From Planctomycetota bacterium (GTDB lineage Bacteria; Planctomycetota; UBA1135; GCA-002686595), in the NCBI GenBank assembly GCA_020853575.1, contig JADYYP010000002.1:75983-139982 (forward strand): a stretch of 64,000 nt of DNA, read 5' to 3'. The notes below the pieces were generated by a model. That model was not told where the DNA came from and made no database searches. It saw nothing but the letters and a program-made list of their open reading frames with translations. How positions within the stretch are numbered: position 1 is the first letter of the stretch; each line of letters opens with the position of its first letter. Positions 50,796 to 58,837 of the stretch are shown in pieces. The position numbers and the translations under genes are program-made.

Positions 50796-51614
50796 ATGGG
50801 ACTTCGAGTCAACACGAACGTCGCGGCGCTGACGTCGCAACGCAACCTGTCGGCCGTGACCGCGCGCCTGCAGGGCAACTTCTCGCGCCTCTCATCCGGT
50901 CTGCGCATCGCGACCGCGGCCGACGACGCCGCCGGCCTGGGCATCAGCGAGCGCATGCGCGGCCAGATCCGCTCCTACACGGTGGCCATGCGCAACTCGC
51001 AGGACGGCGTGTCCCTGGCACAGACCGCGGAAGGCGCGCTGCAGGAAGTCAGCAACAACCTGACGCGCATGCGCGAGCTCGCCGTGCAGGCCTCCAACGG
51101 CACCTTGACCACCGCCGACCGCGCCACGCTCAACACCGAGTTCCAAGCGCTGGTGACCGAAATCGGCCGCGTCTCGAGCCAGACCACGTTCAACGGCGTC
51201 AATCTGCTCGACGGTTCGACCTCGTCGCTCGACGTACAGGTCGGCATCGACGCCAACGAGACCATCTCGGTCTCGCTCTCGGACATCACTTCCACGACGC
51301 TGGGCATCAACAGCAGCTCGATCACCAGCGCCTCCAATGCTTCGACGGCGATTTCGGCCATCGACGGCGCGATCGACGACGTGACCGAGGCCCGCGGCGA
51401 TCTGGGCGCGACGATGAACCGCATGACCAGCGCGATCGCCTCGATCCTCAACACGCGCGACAACCTGTCGGCCGCCGAGTCGCGCATCCGCGACGTCGAC
51501 ATCGCCACCGAGACCAGCGACTTGACGCGCAACTCGATCCTGCAGCAGGCCGCGATCAGCGTGCTCAGCCAAGCCAACGTTCAGCCGCAGCTCGCGCTGC
51601 AGCTACTGAACTGA
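50796..51614 (+). CDS. fliC4: Flagellin, paralogue 4 of 4
   Basis: A 272-residue flagellin, start [18 protein letters not shown], end PQLALQLLN, with the same D0/D1 helices ([37 protein letters not shown]). The middle (VGIDANETISVSLSDITSTT) replaces D2. The DNA around the ATG is nearly identical among copies 2-4 (AATGGGACTTCGAGTCAA...), a sign of duplication or gene conversion at the 5' ends. Confidence 0.96.
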   Translation: MGLRVNTNVAALTSQRNLSAVTARLQGNFSRLSSGLRIATAADDAAGLGISERMRGQIRSYTVAMRNSQDGVSLAQTAEGALQEVSNNLTRMRELAVQASNGTLTTADRATLNTEFQALVTEIGRVSSQTTFNGVNLLDGSTSSLDVQVGIDANETISVSLSDITSTTLGINSSSITSASNASTAISAIDGAIDDVTEARGDLGATMNRMTSAIASILNTRDNLSAAESRIRDVDIATETSDLTRNSILQQAAISVLSQANVQPQLALQLLN

Positions 51615-51760
51615 CCTTCCGAGGTCGGAAGAAGAGTTCCGGGTCGCGAGGCCCGGACGATGGACGGGCGCGGGCCTCCGAGGCGACTCGGCGGCCCGCG
51701 TCGACTTTCGCGGCCGGTCTCGCGCGGCCCAGTGCGCAGAACTTTCCACGCGCCGCGCCC

Positions 51761-51788
51761 TAAGCCCGCGGTGGCAATGCGCCGATAA
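51761..51788 (+). promoter_or_regulatory. Sigma28 (FliA/WhiG)-type promoter for fliD-fliS
   Basis: TAAG (51761-51764), a 16-base spacer, then a perfect GCCGATAA (51781-51788). This is the best sigma28 match in the window and would give a leader of about 25-30 bases before the fliD ATG at 51821. It makes fliD-fliS late-class genes under a flagellar sigma factor. Confidence 0.72.
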
Positions 51789-51820
51789 CTCCAGGCCGGA
51801 GCCGTGGCTCCGCACGCACC

Positions 51821-53299
51821 ATGGCTTCACCGATCAGTTTCAGTGGCTTGGGCAGCGGCATCGACACGCGCGCGATCATCGACGCCATGCTGGCCGTCGA
51901 GCGCGTTCCGATCACGCAGCTCGAGGACAAGCGCAAGGACAACCAGGACAAGATCAACCTGATCAACACCTTCAAGGGGAAGGTGGACACGCTGCGCACC
52001 AAGGCCAATGCGCTGGGTTCGTTCTCGACCTTCCTGTCCTTCAAGGTGAACTCGAGCGAGAGCGGCTACGCCACGATCACGGCCAGCGGCTCGGCCACCG
52101 CCGGAACGCACACGCTGGTCGTCAACCAGCTCGCGGCCACGGATCGCTGGGCCTTCGACGGGGTCGCCGACCCCGATGCGGACCTGGCCACGGTCGACGG
52201 GCAGCAGGTCAGCTTCACCTACGACGGCGACGTGTACGCGGTGCGGCTGGACGCGGCATCCTCGTCGCTCAACGAGATCGCGTCCGCGATCAACTCCGAG
52301 GCGGAGGACGCGGTCGAGGCCACCGTGGTCAACGCAGGCACGGCCGCCGCGCCCAGTTGGCAGCTGGTCCTGACGGCCAAGGAAACCGGCGAGGACTTCC
52401 GGCTGCAGGGCATCTCGAGCACGGTGGCCGGCCTGACGATCGACGGCACGGGCCCCAACGGCAGCGGCGTGGCCCAGAGCACGAACAACATCAGCGTCGG
52501 CAACAACGCGCAGGCGTTGATCGACGGTCTCTTGGTCGAGCGCACGGACAACGACTTCGACGACGTGCTCACGGGCGTCTCGATCTCGCTGCTCGACGCC
52601 GATCCGGCGACGACGGTCCAATTCACCGTCGAGCCCGACAAGGCTGGCATCAAGTCCAAGCTCAAGGAGTTCACCGACGCCTACAACGACGTGGTGAAGT
52701 TCGTCCGCGACCAGAACAAGTACGACCCCGAGAAGGGGCCGGGCGGAGCACTGTTCGGCGACAGCGCGCTGCGCTCGATCGAACGCCTGCTGCAGGACGC
52801 TTTGTTCGGCCAGAGCGCGAGCGACATCGCCAACGACACCAGCGGCTTCGGCACGATCCGCCTGCTCGGCATCGAGTCGCAGTCGGACGGAACACTCAAG
52901 ATCAACGACAAGGTGATGGACGCGAAGCTGGACGAGGACATCGACCAGTTCGCGGACCTGTTCGTCGACTCGGACGGCTTCAGCAACGGCGGAGCCGCGG
53001 TCGGAAGCACGGGCTACTACACCGACGTCACCACCGACACGGGACTGGGCGACGACCTGGCGCGCGCCATCGACAAGATCGTCAAGAGCTACGGCAACTC
53101 GAACGGCACGTTCTCCAAGGGCCTGTTCGACGCACGACTCGAGTCGCTCAACGCCAACATCAAGCAGATCAACGCGCGCATCGACGAGCGCGAGGTACGC
53201 CTGGAGCGCTACGAGGATCAGCTCGTCACGCGCTTCGCCGCGCTCGAATCCCTGATGGCTCAACTGCAGAGCCAACAGTCCTACTTGAACGCCTCCTGA
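51821..53299 (+). CDS. fliD: Flagellar filament cap protein FliD (HAP2)
   Basis: A 492-residue protein. The N-terminal coiled region SFSGLGSGIDTRAIIDAMLAVERVP is the FliD signature; the middle D2/D3 part is beta-rich (HTLVVNQLAATDRWAF, LVLTAKETGEDFRLQG). The C-terminal IKSKLKEFTDAYNDVVKFVRDQN and NANIKQINARIDEREVRLERYEDQLVTRF coil closes it. FliD caps the growing filament and folds flagellin. It is preceded by the sigma28-type promoter and followed 26 bases later by fliS. Confidence 0.95.
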   Translation: MASPISFSGLGSGIDTRAIIDAMLAVERVPITQLEDKRKDNQDKINLINTFKGKVDTLRTKANALGSFSTFLSFKVNSSESGYATITASGSATAGTHTLVVNQLAATDRWAFDGVADPDADLATVDGQQVSFTYDGDVYAVRLDAASSSLNEIASAINSEAEDAVEATVVNAGTAAAPSWQLVLTAKETGEDFRLQGISSTVAGLTIDGTGPNGSGVAQSTNNISVGNNAQALIDGLLVERTDNDFDDVLTGVSISLLDADPATTVQFTVEPDKAGIKSKLKEFTDAYNDVVKFVRDQNKYDPEKGPGGALFGDSALRSIERLLQDALFGQSASDIANDTSGFGTIRLLGIESQSDGTLKINDKVMDAKLDEDIDQFADLFVDSDGFSNGGAAVGSTGYYTDVTTDTGLGDDLARAIDKIVKSYGNSNGTFSKGLFDARLESLNANIKQINARIDEREVRLERYEDQLVTRFAALESLMAQLQSQQSYLNAS

Positions 53300-53325
53300 G
53301 CTCCACCAGCCCCAACCCACGACGC

Positions 53326-53709
53326 ATGGATCCCCGCACTGCCGCCGGCGCCTATCGCGAGGCCGCGTTCGAGAACGCGCCTCCGATCAAGATCGTCCGC
53401 ATGCTGTACTCGGGCGCGCTGCGCTTCCTCGACCAGGCCGCGGCGGAACCCGCCGGCGGACTCGGCTCGCGCTATGCGTATCTGTTGATGCGCGCCGACT
53501 CGATCGTGGCCGAGCTGCGGCTGGCGCTCCTCAAGGAGCACGCGCCCGACGTCGCCGCGAACCTCGAGCAACTCTACCTGTTCGTCGAGGACCGCCTGCG
53601 CGCCGCGATGCGCGAGCAGAACAAGGCCCACATCAGCGACGCCCGCAAGGTGCTGGCGAATTTGCTCGAAGCCTGGTCGCAGGTCGAGCTCACGTCGCGC
53701 GCGAGCTAG
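53326..53709 (+). CDS. fliS: Flagellin export chaperone FliS
   Basis: A 127-residue four-helix protein with the family pattern Y-R-E-A-A-F-E-N-A at its N-terminus, KIVRMLYSGALRFLDQA (helix 1-2), and VAANLEQLYLFVEDRLRAAMREQNKAHISDARKVLANLLEAW (quoted only to mark about residues 72-115). FliS binds flagellin C-termini and prevents polymerisation in the cytoplasm. It follows fliD, the usual order. Confidence 0.92.
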   Translation: MDPRTAAGAYREAAFENAPPIKIVRMLYSGALRFLDQAAAEPAGGLGSRYAYLLMRADSIVAELRLALLKEHAPDVAANLEQLYLFVEDRLRAAMREQNKAHISDARKVLANLLEAWSQVELTSRAS

Positions 53710-53715
53710 CCGGCC

Positions 53716-54042
53716 GTGGGGCGCGAGGAACGAGCCGCGGAGTTCGAGCGCGCGCTGCTGGCGCTGCTCGCGCATCTGGAGCGATCTTCGGAGGCCTGCG
53801 AACTCGGAACGGCGGCGGAGCGCTGCCGCCGCGCTTTTACCTCTCTGTGCGCCGAGAGCGGCGCGTCCGAAGCGGCGGCGATGGAACGCGTGCGCCGTGC
53901 GTTCGCGCTGGTGCGCCGGGCGACGCGGCGCGAGCTCGACGCGACCGAGAAGCGCTTGCGCTTGGCGCGCGCCGCGCGCCGCGCCTTCGCGTGCCAGACC
54001 GACGCCGCCGAAGGCACGGGCTCGTGCGACCTGGCCGGCTGA
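53716..54042 (+). CDS. Small helical protein downstream of fliS, possible FliT-like chaperone
   Basis: GTG start six bases after the fliS stop; 108 residues, almost wholly charged helix (AAEFERALLALLAHLERSSEA, RRATRRELDATEKRLRLARAA), with four Cys. I do not recognise the family. In many bacteria fliT, a FliD chaperone of about this size, sits here, so that role is plausible by position only. A long hairpin lies 60 bases past the stop. Confidence 0.5.
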   Translation: MGREERAAEFERALLALLAHLERSSEACELGTAAERCRRAFTSLCAESGASEAAAMERVRRAFALVRRATRRELDATEKRLRLARAARRAFACQTDAAEGTGSCDLAG

Positions 54043-54101
54043 GCGCCGTTCGGGGCGAATCGCCGGCGCCACCGGCGTGAAACGGGAGCGCGTGAAAACG
54101 A

Positions 54102-54137
54102 GGACGCCGGCACGTCTCAGGAAGACGGCCGGCGTCC
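54102..54137. terminator. Bidirectional hairpin between fliS region and HDOD-GGDEF gene
   Basis: GGACGCCGG (54102-54110) pairs perfectly with CCGGCGTCC (54129-54137); inside, GTCT pairs with AGAC around a five-base loop. The plus-strand left flank GTGAAAACGA gives TTTT on the minus strand, so it should stop the minus-strand HDOD-GGDEF transcript well, and the fliD-fliS transcript more weakly. Confidence 0.65.
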
Positions 54138-54289
54138 GGAGCATCAGGAGAGTCCTTGTTGTCAGCCGCGCGGCGGGAGTCAGCCACCGCGCTTCCGGGG
54201 CGTGTCTAGTCCCGGACGTCAGACTCGTTCCAGGGTGCGCTTCCCAATTTCGCGTGGGGCATGACCAATCCGTCAGGCGCGTCGCGCGC

Positions 54290-56248
54290 TCAAGCCGCCA
54301 TCTTCACCTGGTTGCGGCCGCCGTGCTTGGCCTCGTAGAGCGCGGCGTCCGCGCGGCCGATCAGGGCCAGGGCGCTTTCGCCGGGCTGCCACTGCGCGGC
54401 GCCCATGGAAATCGAGACCTGCATGCCGCGGTAGGTCTCCAGGTTGGTCAGGCCGTACTTGAAGACGTCGGAGCGTAGGTCCTCGGCGACGGTGGCTGCG
54501 CCGACCGAATCGCAGTTGGCCAGCAAGACGACGAACTCCTCGCCCCCGTAGCGCGCCACCAGGTCGCCCTTGCGGACGGCGTTCCCGAGCAGCTTGACCA
54601 GGTCCTGCAGCAGCCTGTCGCCGGTCTGGTGCCCCATGGTGTCGTTGAACTTCTTGAAGTGGTCGAGGTCCATGATCAGGAGCGAGAACGGCATGCGCGT
54701 GCGCTCGCACTGCGAGATCAGGAACTCCAGCCGCTCCATCATGCGGCGGCGCGTGGCGGCTCCGGTCAGCGGATCCTGCGTCGCCATGCGCTCCTTCTCG
54801 CGCGACAGCTGCTCGTACTTCATCAACAGGCTCGCCTGGTCGGCGATGATGCCCAGGGCGCGCTCTTCGCCGGGGACCGGAGCGCTCCCCGCGGATCCGC
54901 GGTCGGCGCACAGCACTTGGCGCTTGCCCGGGGTGAGCTCCTGCAGCGGAGCGAGCACCGCCGACGACACGCCGACCAGTTCGAGCACGAGCTGGTGCGC
55001 GGCCACGCCGTCGTTGCGACTGATCAGGGTCGGGCTCGACAGATAGCCCTTGTCGGTGGGGAACGGGATCCAGATGCGCTCCGCGACGCGACTGACGCCG
55101 CTCGATGCCGCGGACAGGCTGACTTCGAGCTTGGACTCGGCGCTGTTGAGCTCGAGGCAGCAGATGCGCCGGAAGCCGATCGACTCCATGGCGTGGAACA
55201 TGACTCCGGGGAGCGGATCGCCATCCCCCAAGCGCCGCAGGCCGTACTGCAGCACGTTGTTGACCGATACCTCGGCGCGCAGGCGTTGCTCGGTCGCCAT
55301 CAGGCGCGACTTCAGCTCGCGGTTGACCTCGAGCATCGTGTGCAGCTCTTCCTCGGGACGCCTCTCGCCGGGCGCGACGAGGGCCGTCGCATGCGTCACC
55401 GCGGCACGCAACGTCTCGAGCAAGCTCTGCAGGTCGATGCCATCGAACAGTCGCGCGACATCGGCCGGCGGCGCCTCGGGCTTCAACTCGGAAAGCAGCG
55501 GGAAGCCGGCCTCTTGCGCGGCGAACTGGGCGGCGCGGATCACGCTCACGAGTTGCGCGTCGACGGTGCCGGTCACGGCACGCTCCACCTGTCCGATGGA
55601 GCGGTACTGCGCTGCGAGCAGGTCGTGCAGCTCGAACGGCAGGTTCCACACTTCGCACAGCACCACGCCGACGTTCTCGTGGTCCAGGCCGAAGGCCTCA
55701 CGCTCGAGCTCGAGCAGGTGGTGCAGGTCTTGGCCGACGATGCTCGCTCCGAACTCGCGCCACTCGCATTCGTAGAGATCGTGCAGCGCGAGCAGGCCGA
55801 TCGAGGAAAGCAGACCGGCACAGTAGGCGTGCTCGGGCTCGGGATAGTGCGTCTGTCGCGCGATCTCCATCGCTGCCGTGGCGCAGGCCAGCGCGTGAGC
55901 TCGCGAAAGCGGCGTGCAAGTCGTGCTCGCCGGGCCGGTCGGACTCGTCGGACACTCGGCTGGCTGGCGGATGTCGGAGCGCAGCGCGAGCTCGCGCAGC
56001 TCGGCCACGCCGAGCTCCTCGACGGCGGCCGTCAGGTTCAGCGCGTACTTGCGCTTGCGTTCGTCGACCTTGCGCCGGCGCAAGACCTCGATCGCCAGTC
56101 CCGGATCGCTGCGCACCAGGGCGGCGATGTCCTTGAGCGACGGCGCGTCGACCAGGCTCAGCTCGAGCCAGCGCACCACCGCCGCGGACGGTGAGCTGAT
56201 CGCTTGGATGCGTTGCAGGGCGAGCTGGGCCTTGTGGAGGCTGTGCAT
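54290..56248 (-). CDS. HDOD-GAF-GGDEF protein, probable diguanylate cyclase
   Basis: A 652-residue soluble protein. Residues about 10-250 form an HDOD domain (LVRSDPGLAIEVLRR, HAYCAGLLSSIGLLALHDLY, HENVGVVLCEVWNLPFELHDLL). Residues about 290-470 include a coiled segment and a GAF-like fold. The GGDEF domain (about 490-650) has QDPLTGAATRRRMMERL, DLDHFKKFNDTMGHQTGD and an active-type YGGEEFVVLL; no RxxD inhibitory site is obvious five residues before it. It should make c-di-GMP, a switch between motility and attachment. It sits inverted between fliS and fliO. Confidence 0.87.
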   Translation of the reverse strand: MHSLHKAQLALQRIQAISSPSAAVVRWLELSLVDAPSLKDIAALVRSDPGLAIEVLRRRKVDERKRKYALNLTAAVEELGVAELRELALRSDIRQPAECPTSPTGPASTTCTPLSRAHALACATAAMEIARQTHYPEPEHAYCAGLLSSIGLLALHDLYECEWREFGASIVGQDLHHLLELEREAFGLDHENVGVVLCEVWNLPFELHDLLAAQYRSIGQVERAVTGTVDAQLVSVIRAAQFAAQEAGFPLLSELKPEAPPADVARLFDGIDLQSLLETLRAAVTHATALVAPGERRPEEELHTMLEVNRELKSRLMATEQRLRAEVSVNNVLQYGLRRLGDGDPLPGVMFHAMESIGFRRICCLELNSAESKLEVSLSAASSGVSRVAERIWIPFPTDKGYLSSPTLISRNDGVAAHQLVLELVGVSSAVLAPLQELTPGKRQVLCADRGSAGSAPVPGEERALGIIADQASLLMKYEQLSREKERMATQDPLTGAATRRRMMERLEFLISQCERTRMPFSLLIMDLDHFKKFNDTMGHQTGDRLLQDLVKLLGNAVRKGDLVARYGGEEFVVLLANCDSVGAATVAEDLRSDVFKYGLTNLETYRGMQVSISMGAAQWQPGESALALIGRADAALYEAKHGGRNQVKMAA

Positions 56249-56493
56249 GGGGTCGGTCTCGAAGGCGGAGCCAGACCGCGGTCGAGCTCGGCCGCGGCAC
56301 GCGAGGCGGGGGGTGGGAGTCGCGGGAGATCCGCGCGGAGCCTCTTCGGCAGCGGGGTAGCGCAGGTTGAGCGGGGTGGTCGCGCACCGGGGACTGTCGC
56401 CAAATCCGACACAAGCTTTCCGTCGGTTCGTCCGACACCTGTTCGCGCGATTGCTCCCACGAGCCCCGCTGCGGACGCCGCGCGCACCCCGAC

Positions 56494-56940
56494 ATGTCCA
56501 AGGTCCTCCTGTGTGTGTCCCCGCTCCCCAGTCTCGAGCAAGCCGCCGGCCTGGGCGGCACGAGCGGGCCCGATCTGACGCGCTACCTCGCGGTGTGCGC
56601 GGGCTTGATCGCCCTGGTCGTCGTGCTCGGGCTGGTGTTCCGCAAGCTCGTCGGTCGCGCCCTGACGGCGCGCGCCGCGCAGCGCTCGATGCAAGTGATC
56701 GACATGCTGCCCCTGGGCGGCAAGCAACGCCTGGCGGTCGTGCGCTGCTACGACCGCACGTTCTTGCTCGGGCTGGGTGACAAGGAGATCGCGTCGATCG
56801 CCGAGCTGGACGCGGTGATCACGCCCAAGAAGGAGGGCACGCCGCTGCGCGCGGATCTCCAGAGCTTCTCCAACGTCCTCTCCAAGCTGCGCGCGAAGCC
56901 CGCCGCGCAGCCCGCGCAGAAGGAAGGAATCCTGGCATGA
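56494..56940 (+). CDS. fliO: Flagellar biosynthesis protein FliO
   Basis: A 148-residue protein with one transmembrane helix (about 29-50, YLAVCAGLIALVVVLGLVF) and the cytoplasmic FliO domain (SMQVIDMLPLGGKQRLAVVRCYDRTFLLG). FliO helps assemble the FliP ring. It overlaps fliP by ATGA. Identity is supported by order and by the G-x-x-Q-x-L-x-V-V-x-x-x-x-x-x-x-L-L-G pattern. Confidence 0.87.
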   Translation: MSKVLLCVSPLPSLEQAAGLGGTSGPDLTRYLAVCAGLIALVVVLGLVFRKLVGRALTARAAQRSMQVIDMLPLGGKQRLAVVRCYDRTFLLGLGDKEIASIAELDAVITPKKEGTPLRADLQSFSNVLSKLRAKPAAQPAQKEGILA

Positions 56941-57767
56941 GCGCCGCCACTCCCCGCTTCGTGCGCGGACTGTTGTTCACCCTGGCGACGCTGCTGCTCG
57001 GCAGCGCGCTGTTCGCGCAGAGCCCCGTCTCGGCCGGAGCCCCGCTCGAGATGCCCACCGTGGTCGAGGCGCACGCGCCCGCGACCAACGACGATCTCTC
57101 GCAGGAGGCCGCGCAGCTCTTCGAGGAGGGCCGCATGTCGACCGCGGTCGAGATCGCGGTGCTCTTGACCGTGCTCTCGCTCCTGCCGGCGATCCTGATC
57201 ACCGTCACCAGCTTCACGCGCATCGTGATCGTGATGAGCTTCGTGCGCCGCGCGCTGTCGACCAACGAGTTGCCGCCCAACCCCGTGATCATCGGGCTGT
57301 CGCTGTTCCTGACCACGTTCGTGATGGGGCCGGTGGCGTCGCGCATGTACGAGAGCGCCTGGGTGCCCTACAAGGCCGGCGAAATCGCGCTCGGCTCGGC
57401 CGGCGAGAACGCCTGGGCGGAGCTGCGCACGTTCCTGCTGGCCAACACGCGCGAGAGCGAGCTGGAGCTGTTCGCCGATCTGGCCAAGCTCGAGGGCGAG
57501 ACGCGCACGAAGGACGCGTTGCCGCTGCGCGTGGTCGTGCCGGCCTTCGTGACCAGCGAGCTCAAGACCGCTTTCCAGATGGGCTTCCTGCTGTTCCTGC
57601 CGTTCCTGGTGATCGACCTGGTGGTGGCGAGCGTGCTGCTGTCGATGGGCATGTTCATGTTGCCGCCGGTGATGGTGTCGACGCCCTTCAAGCTGCTCTT
57701 GTTCGTGCTCGTCGACGGCTGGCATCTCATGTGTGAATCGCTGGTGACGAGCTTCGTCACGACCTGA
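56937..57767 (+). CDS. fliP: Flagellar export gate protein FliP
   Basis: A 276-residue protein with a cleavable signal peptide (about 1-28), then ALLTVLSLLPAILITVTSFTRIVIVMSFVRRAL-type helices (about 78-115), LFLTTFVMGPV, and the C-terminal pair PAFVTSELKTAFQMGFLLFLPFLVIDLVVA and SMGMFMLPP. FliP5-FliQ4-FliR1 form the export pore. The length matches the long FliP class with a signal. Confidence 0.95.
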   Translation: MSAATPRFVRGLLFTLATLLLGSALFAQSPVSAGAPLEMPTVVEAHAPATNDDLSQEAAQLFEEGRMSTAVEIAVLLTVLSLLPAILITVTSFTRIVIVMSFVRRALSTNELPPNPVIIGLSLFLTTFVMGPVASRMYESAWVPYKAGEIALGSAGENAWAELRTFLLANTRESELELFADLAKLEGETRTKDALPLRVVVPAFVTSELKTAFQMGFLLFLPFLVIDLVVASVLLSMGMFMLPPVMVSTPFKLLLFVLVDGWHLMCESLVTSFVTT

Positions 57768-57775
57768 GGCGCGCG

Positions 57776-58054
57776 ATGGACCAACTCGACATCCGCGTCG
57801 CCGAGCTCGCGCGCGACATGCTCGTCACGACCGTGCTGCTCGCCGGGCCGGTGCTGCTGGTGGGCCTGATCGTGGGCGTCGCGATCAGCGTGTTCCAGGC
57901 ACTGACCAGCGTGCAGGAGCAGACCCTGTCCCTGATCCCCAAGATGCTCGCGGTGATGGGCGTCGCGCTGTTGCTGCTCGTGCCGGCCCTCGGGCTGCTG
58001 CGCGACTACACCCTGCGCGTGCTCGACCAACTCCACTCCTTCGGACTGTCCTGA
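57776..58054 (+). CDS. fliQ: Flagellar export gate protein FliQ
   Basis: A 92-residue, two-helix membrane protein: VLLAGPVLLVGLIVGVAISVFQALTSVQEQTLSLIPKML (helix 1 plus the conserved Q-x-x-T-S-x-x-E-Q-T-L turn) and a second helix VALLLLVPALGLLRDYTLRVL. It packs on FliP in the export gate. It starts 8 bases after fliP. Confidence 0.93.
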   Translation: MDQLDIRVAELARDMLVTTVLLAGPVLLVGLIVGVAISVFQALTSVQEQTLSLIPKMLAVMGVALLLLVPALGLLRDYTLRVLDQLHSFGLS

Positions 58055-58066
58055 CGGAGACACGCG

Positions 58067-58834
58067 GTGCTCGAGAACGGAACCCTGGCCGCCTTCGGCC
58101 TGTACTTGGTGCGGACCAGCGCGTTCGTGCTGGGGTTGCCGTTCTTCGGCGGTCCGACGACCTTCGGGGGCGCCAAGATCGGTTGGATCGCGAGCCTCAG
58201 CCTGCTGCTGTTCTCGGTGCACGGCGTGCCCTTGCCGGAGGCGGAAGCGCCGTTCGTGTTCGGGGCCTTGGCGGTGCGCGAGGTGCTGGTCGGCGTCGCG
58301 CTCTCGTTCGTCCTGGTGGTGGTCATGCTCGGCGTGCGCGTGGCGGGCGAGATGATCGGCAGCGAAATGGCCTTCAACATGGCCACCGTGGTCGACCCCG
58401 CGGGCGGCGGAAGCACGCCGGTGATCGCGCAGTTCTACGAGATGATGTTCTTCCTCGGTCTGCTGGCGGTCGACGGGCACCACCTGTTGCTGCGCGCGCT
58501 GTCGGGCTCGTTCGAGCGCGCCCCGGTGGGCGTGGTGAGCTTCGCCGGTGGCTTCGCCGACGTCGCCGTGGGCATGACCTCGGACCTGATCGGCGCGGGG
58601 ATCACCTTCGCGGCACCCGTGCTGATCTTGCTGTTCCTGTCGTCGATCGTGATCGGGCTGATCGCGCGCGTCGTGCCGCAGTCGAACGTGATGGAGCTCA
58701 GTTTCTCGATCCGCATCATGGTCGGCCTGGGAGCGATGCTGCTGTTCGCGCCGCTGCTCGCGCCTGGGTTGGCGGCGCTCTACGAGCGGCTCGACGTGAT
58801 GCTCGAGCGCGTGCTCACGGTGCTGGAGGGCTGA
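58067..58834 (+). CDS. fliR: Flagellar export gate protein FliR
   Basis: A 255-residue polytopic protein from a GTG start. The family blocks FVLGLPFFGGPTTFGG, EVLVGVALSFVLVVVMLGVRVAGEMIGSEMAFNMA, and APVLILLFLSSIVIGLIARVVPQSNVM are present, with about six helices. FliR completes the FliPQR pore and contacts FlhB. It starts 12 bases after fliQ. Confidence 0.93.
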   Translation: MLENGTLAAFGLYLVRTSAFVLGLPFFGGPTTFGGAKIGWIASLSLLLFSVHGVPLPEAEAPFVFGALAVREVLVGVALSFVLVVVMLGVRVAGEMIGSEMAFNMATVVDPAGGGSTPVIAQFYEMMFFLGLLAVDGHHLLLRALSGSFERAPVGVVSFAGGFADVAVGMTSDLIGAGITFAAPVLILLFLSSIVIGLIARVVPQSNVMELSFSIRIMVGLGAMLLFAPLLAPGLAALYERLDVMLERVLTVLEG

Positions 58835-58837
58835 GCC

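Noticed and set aside
53716..54042. Naming this gene fliT
   Set aside because: Only position and helix content support it; no FliT signature was seen.
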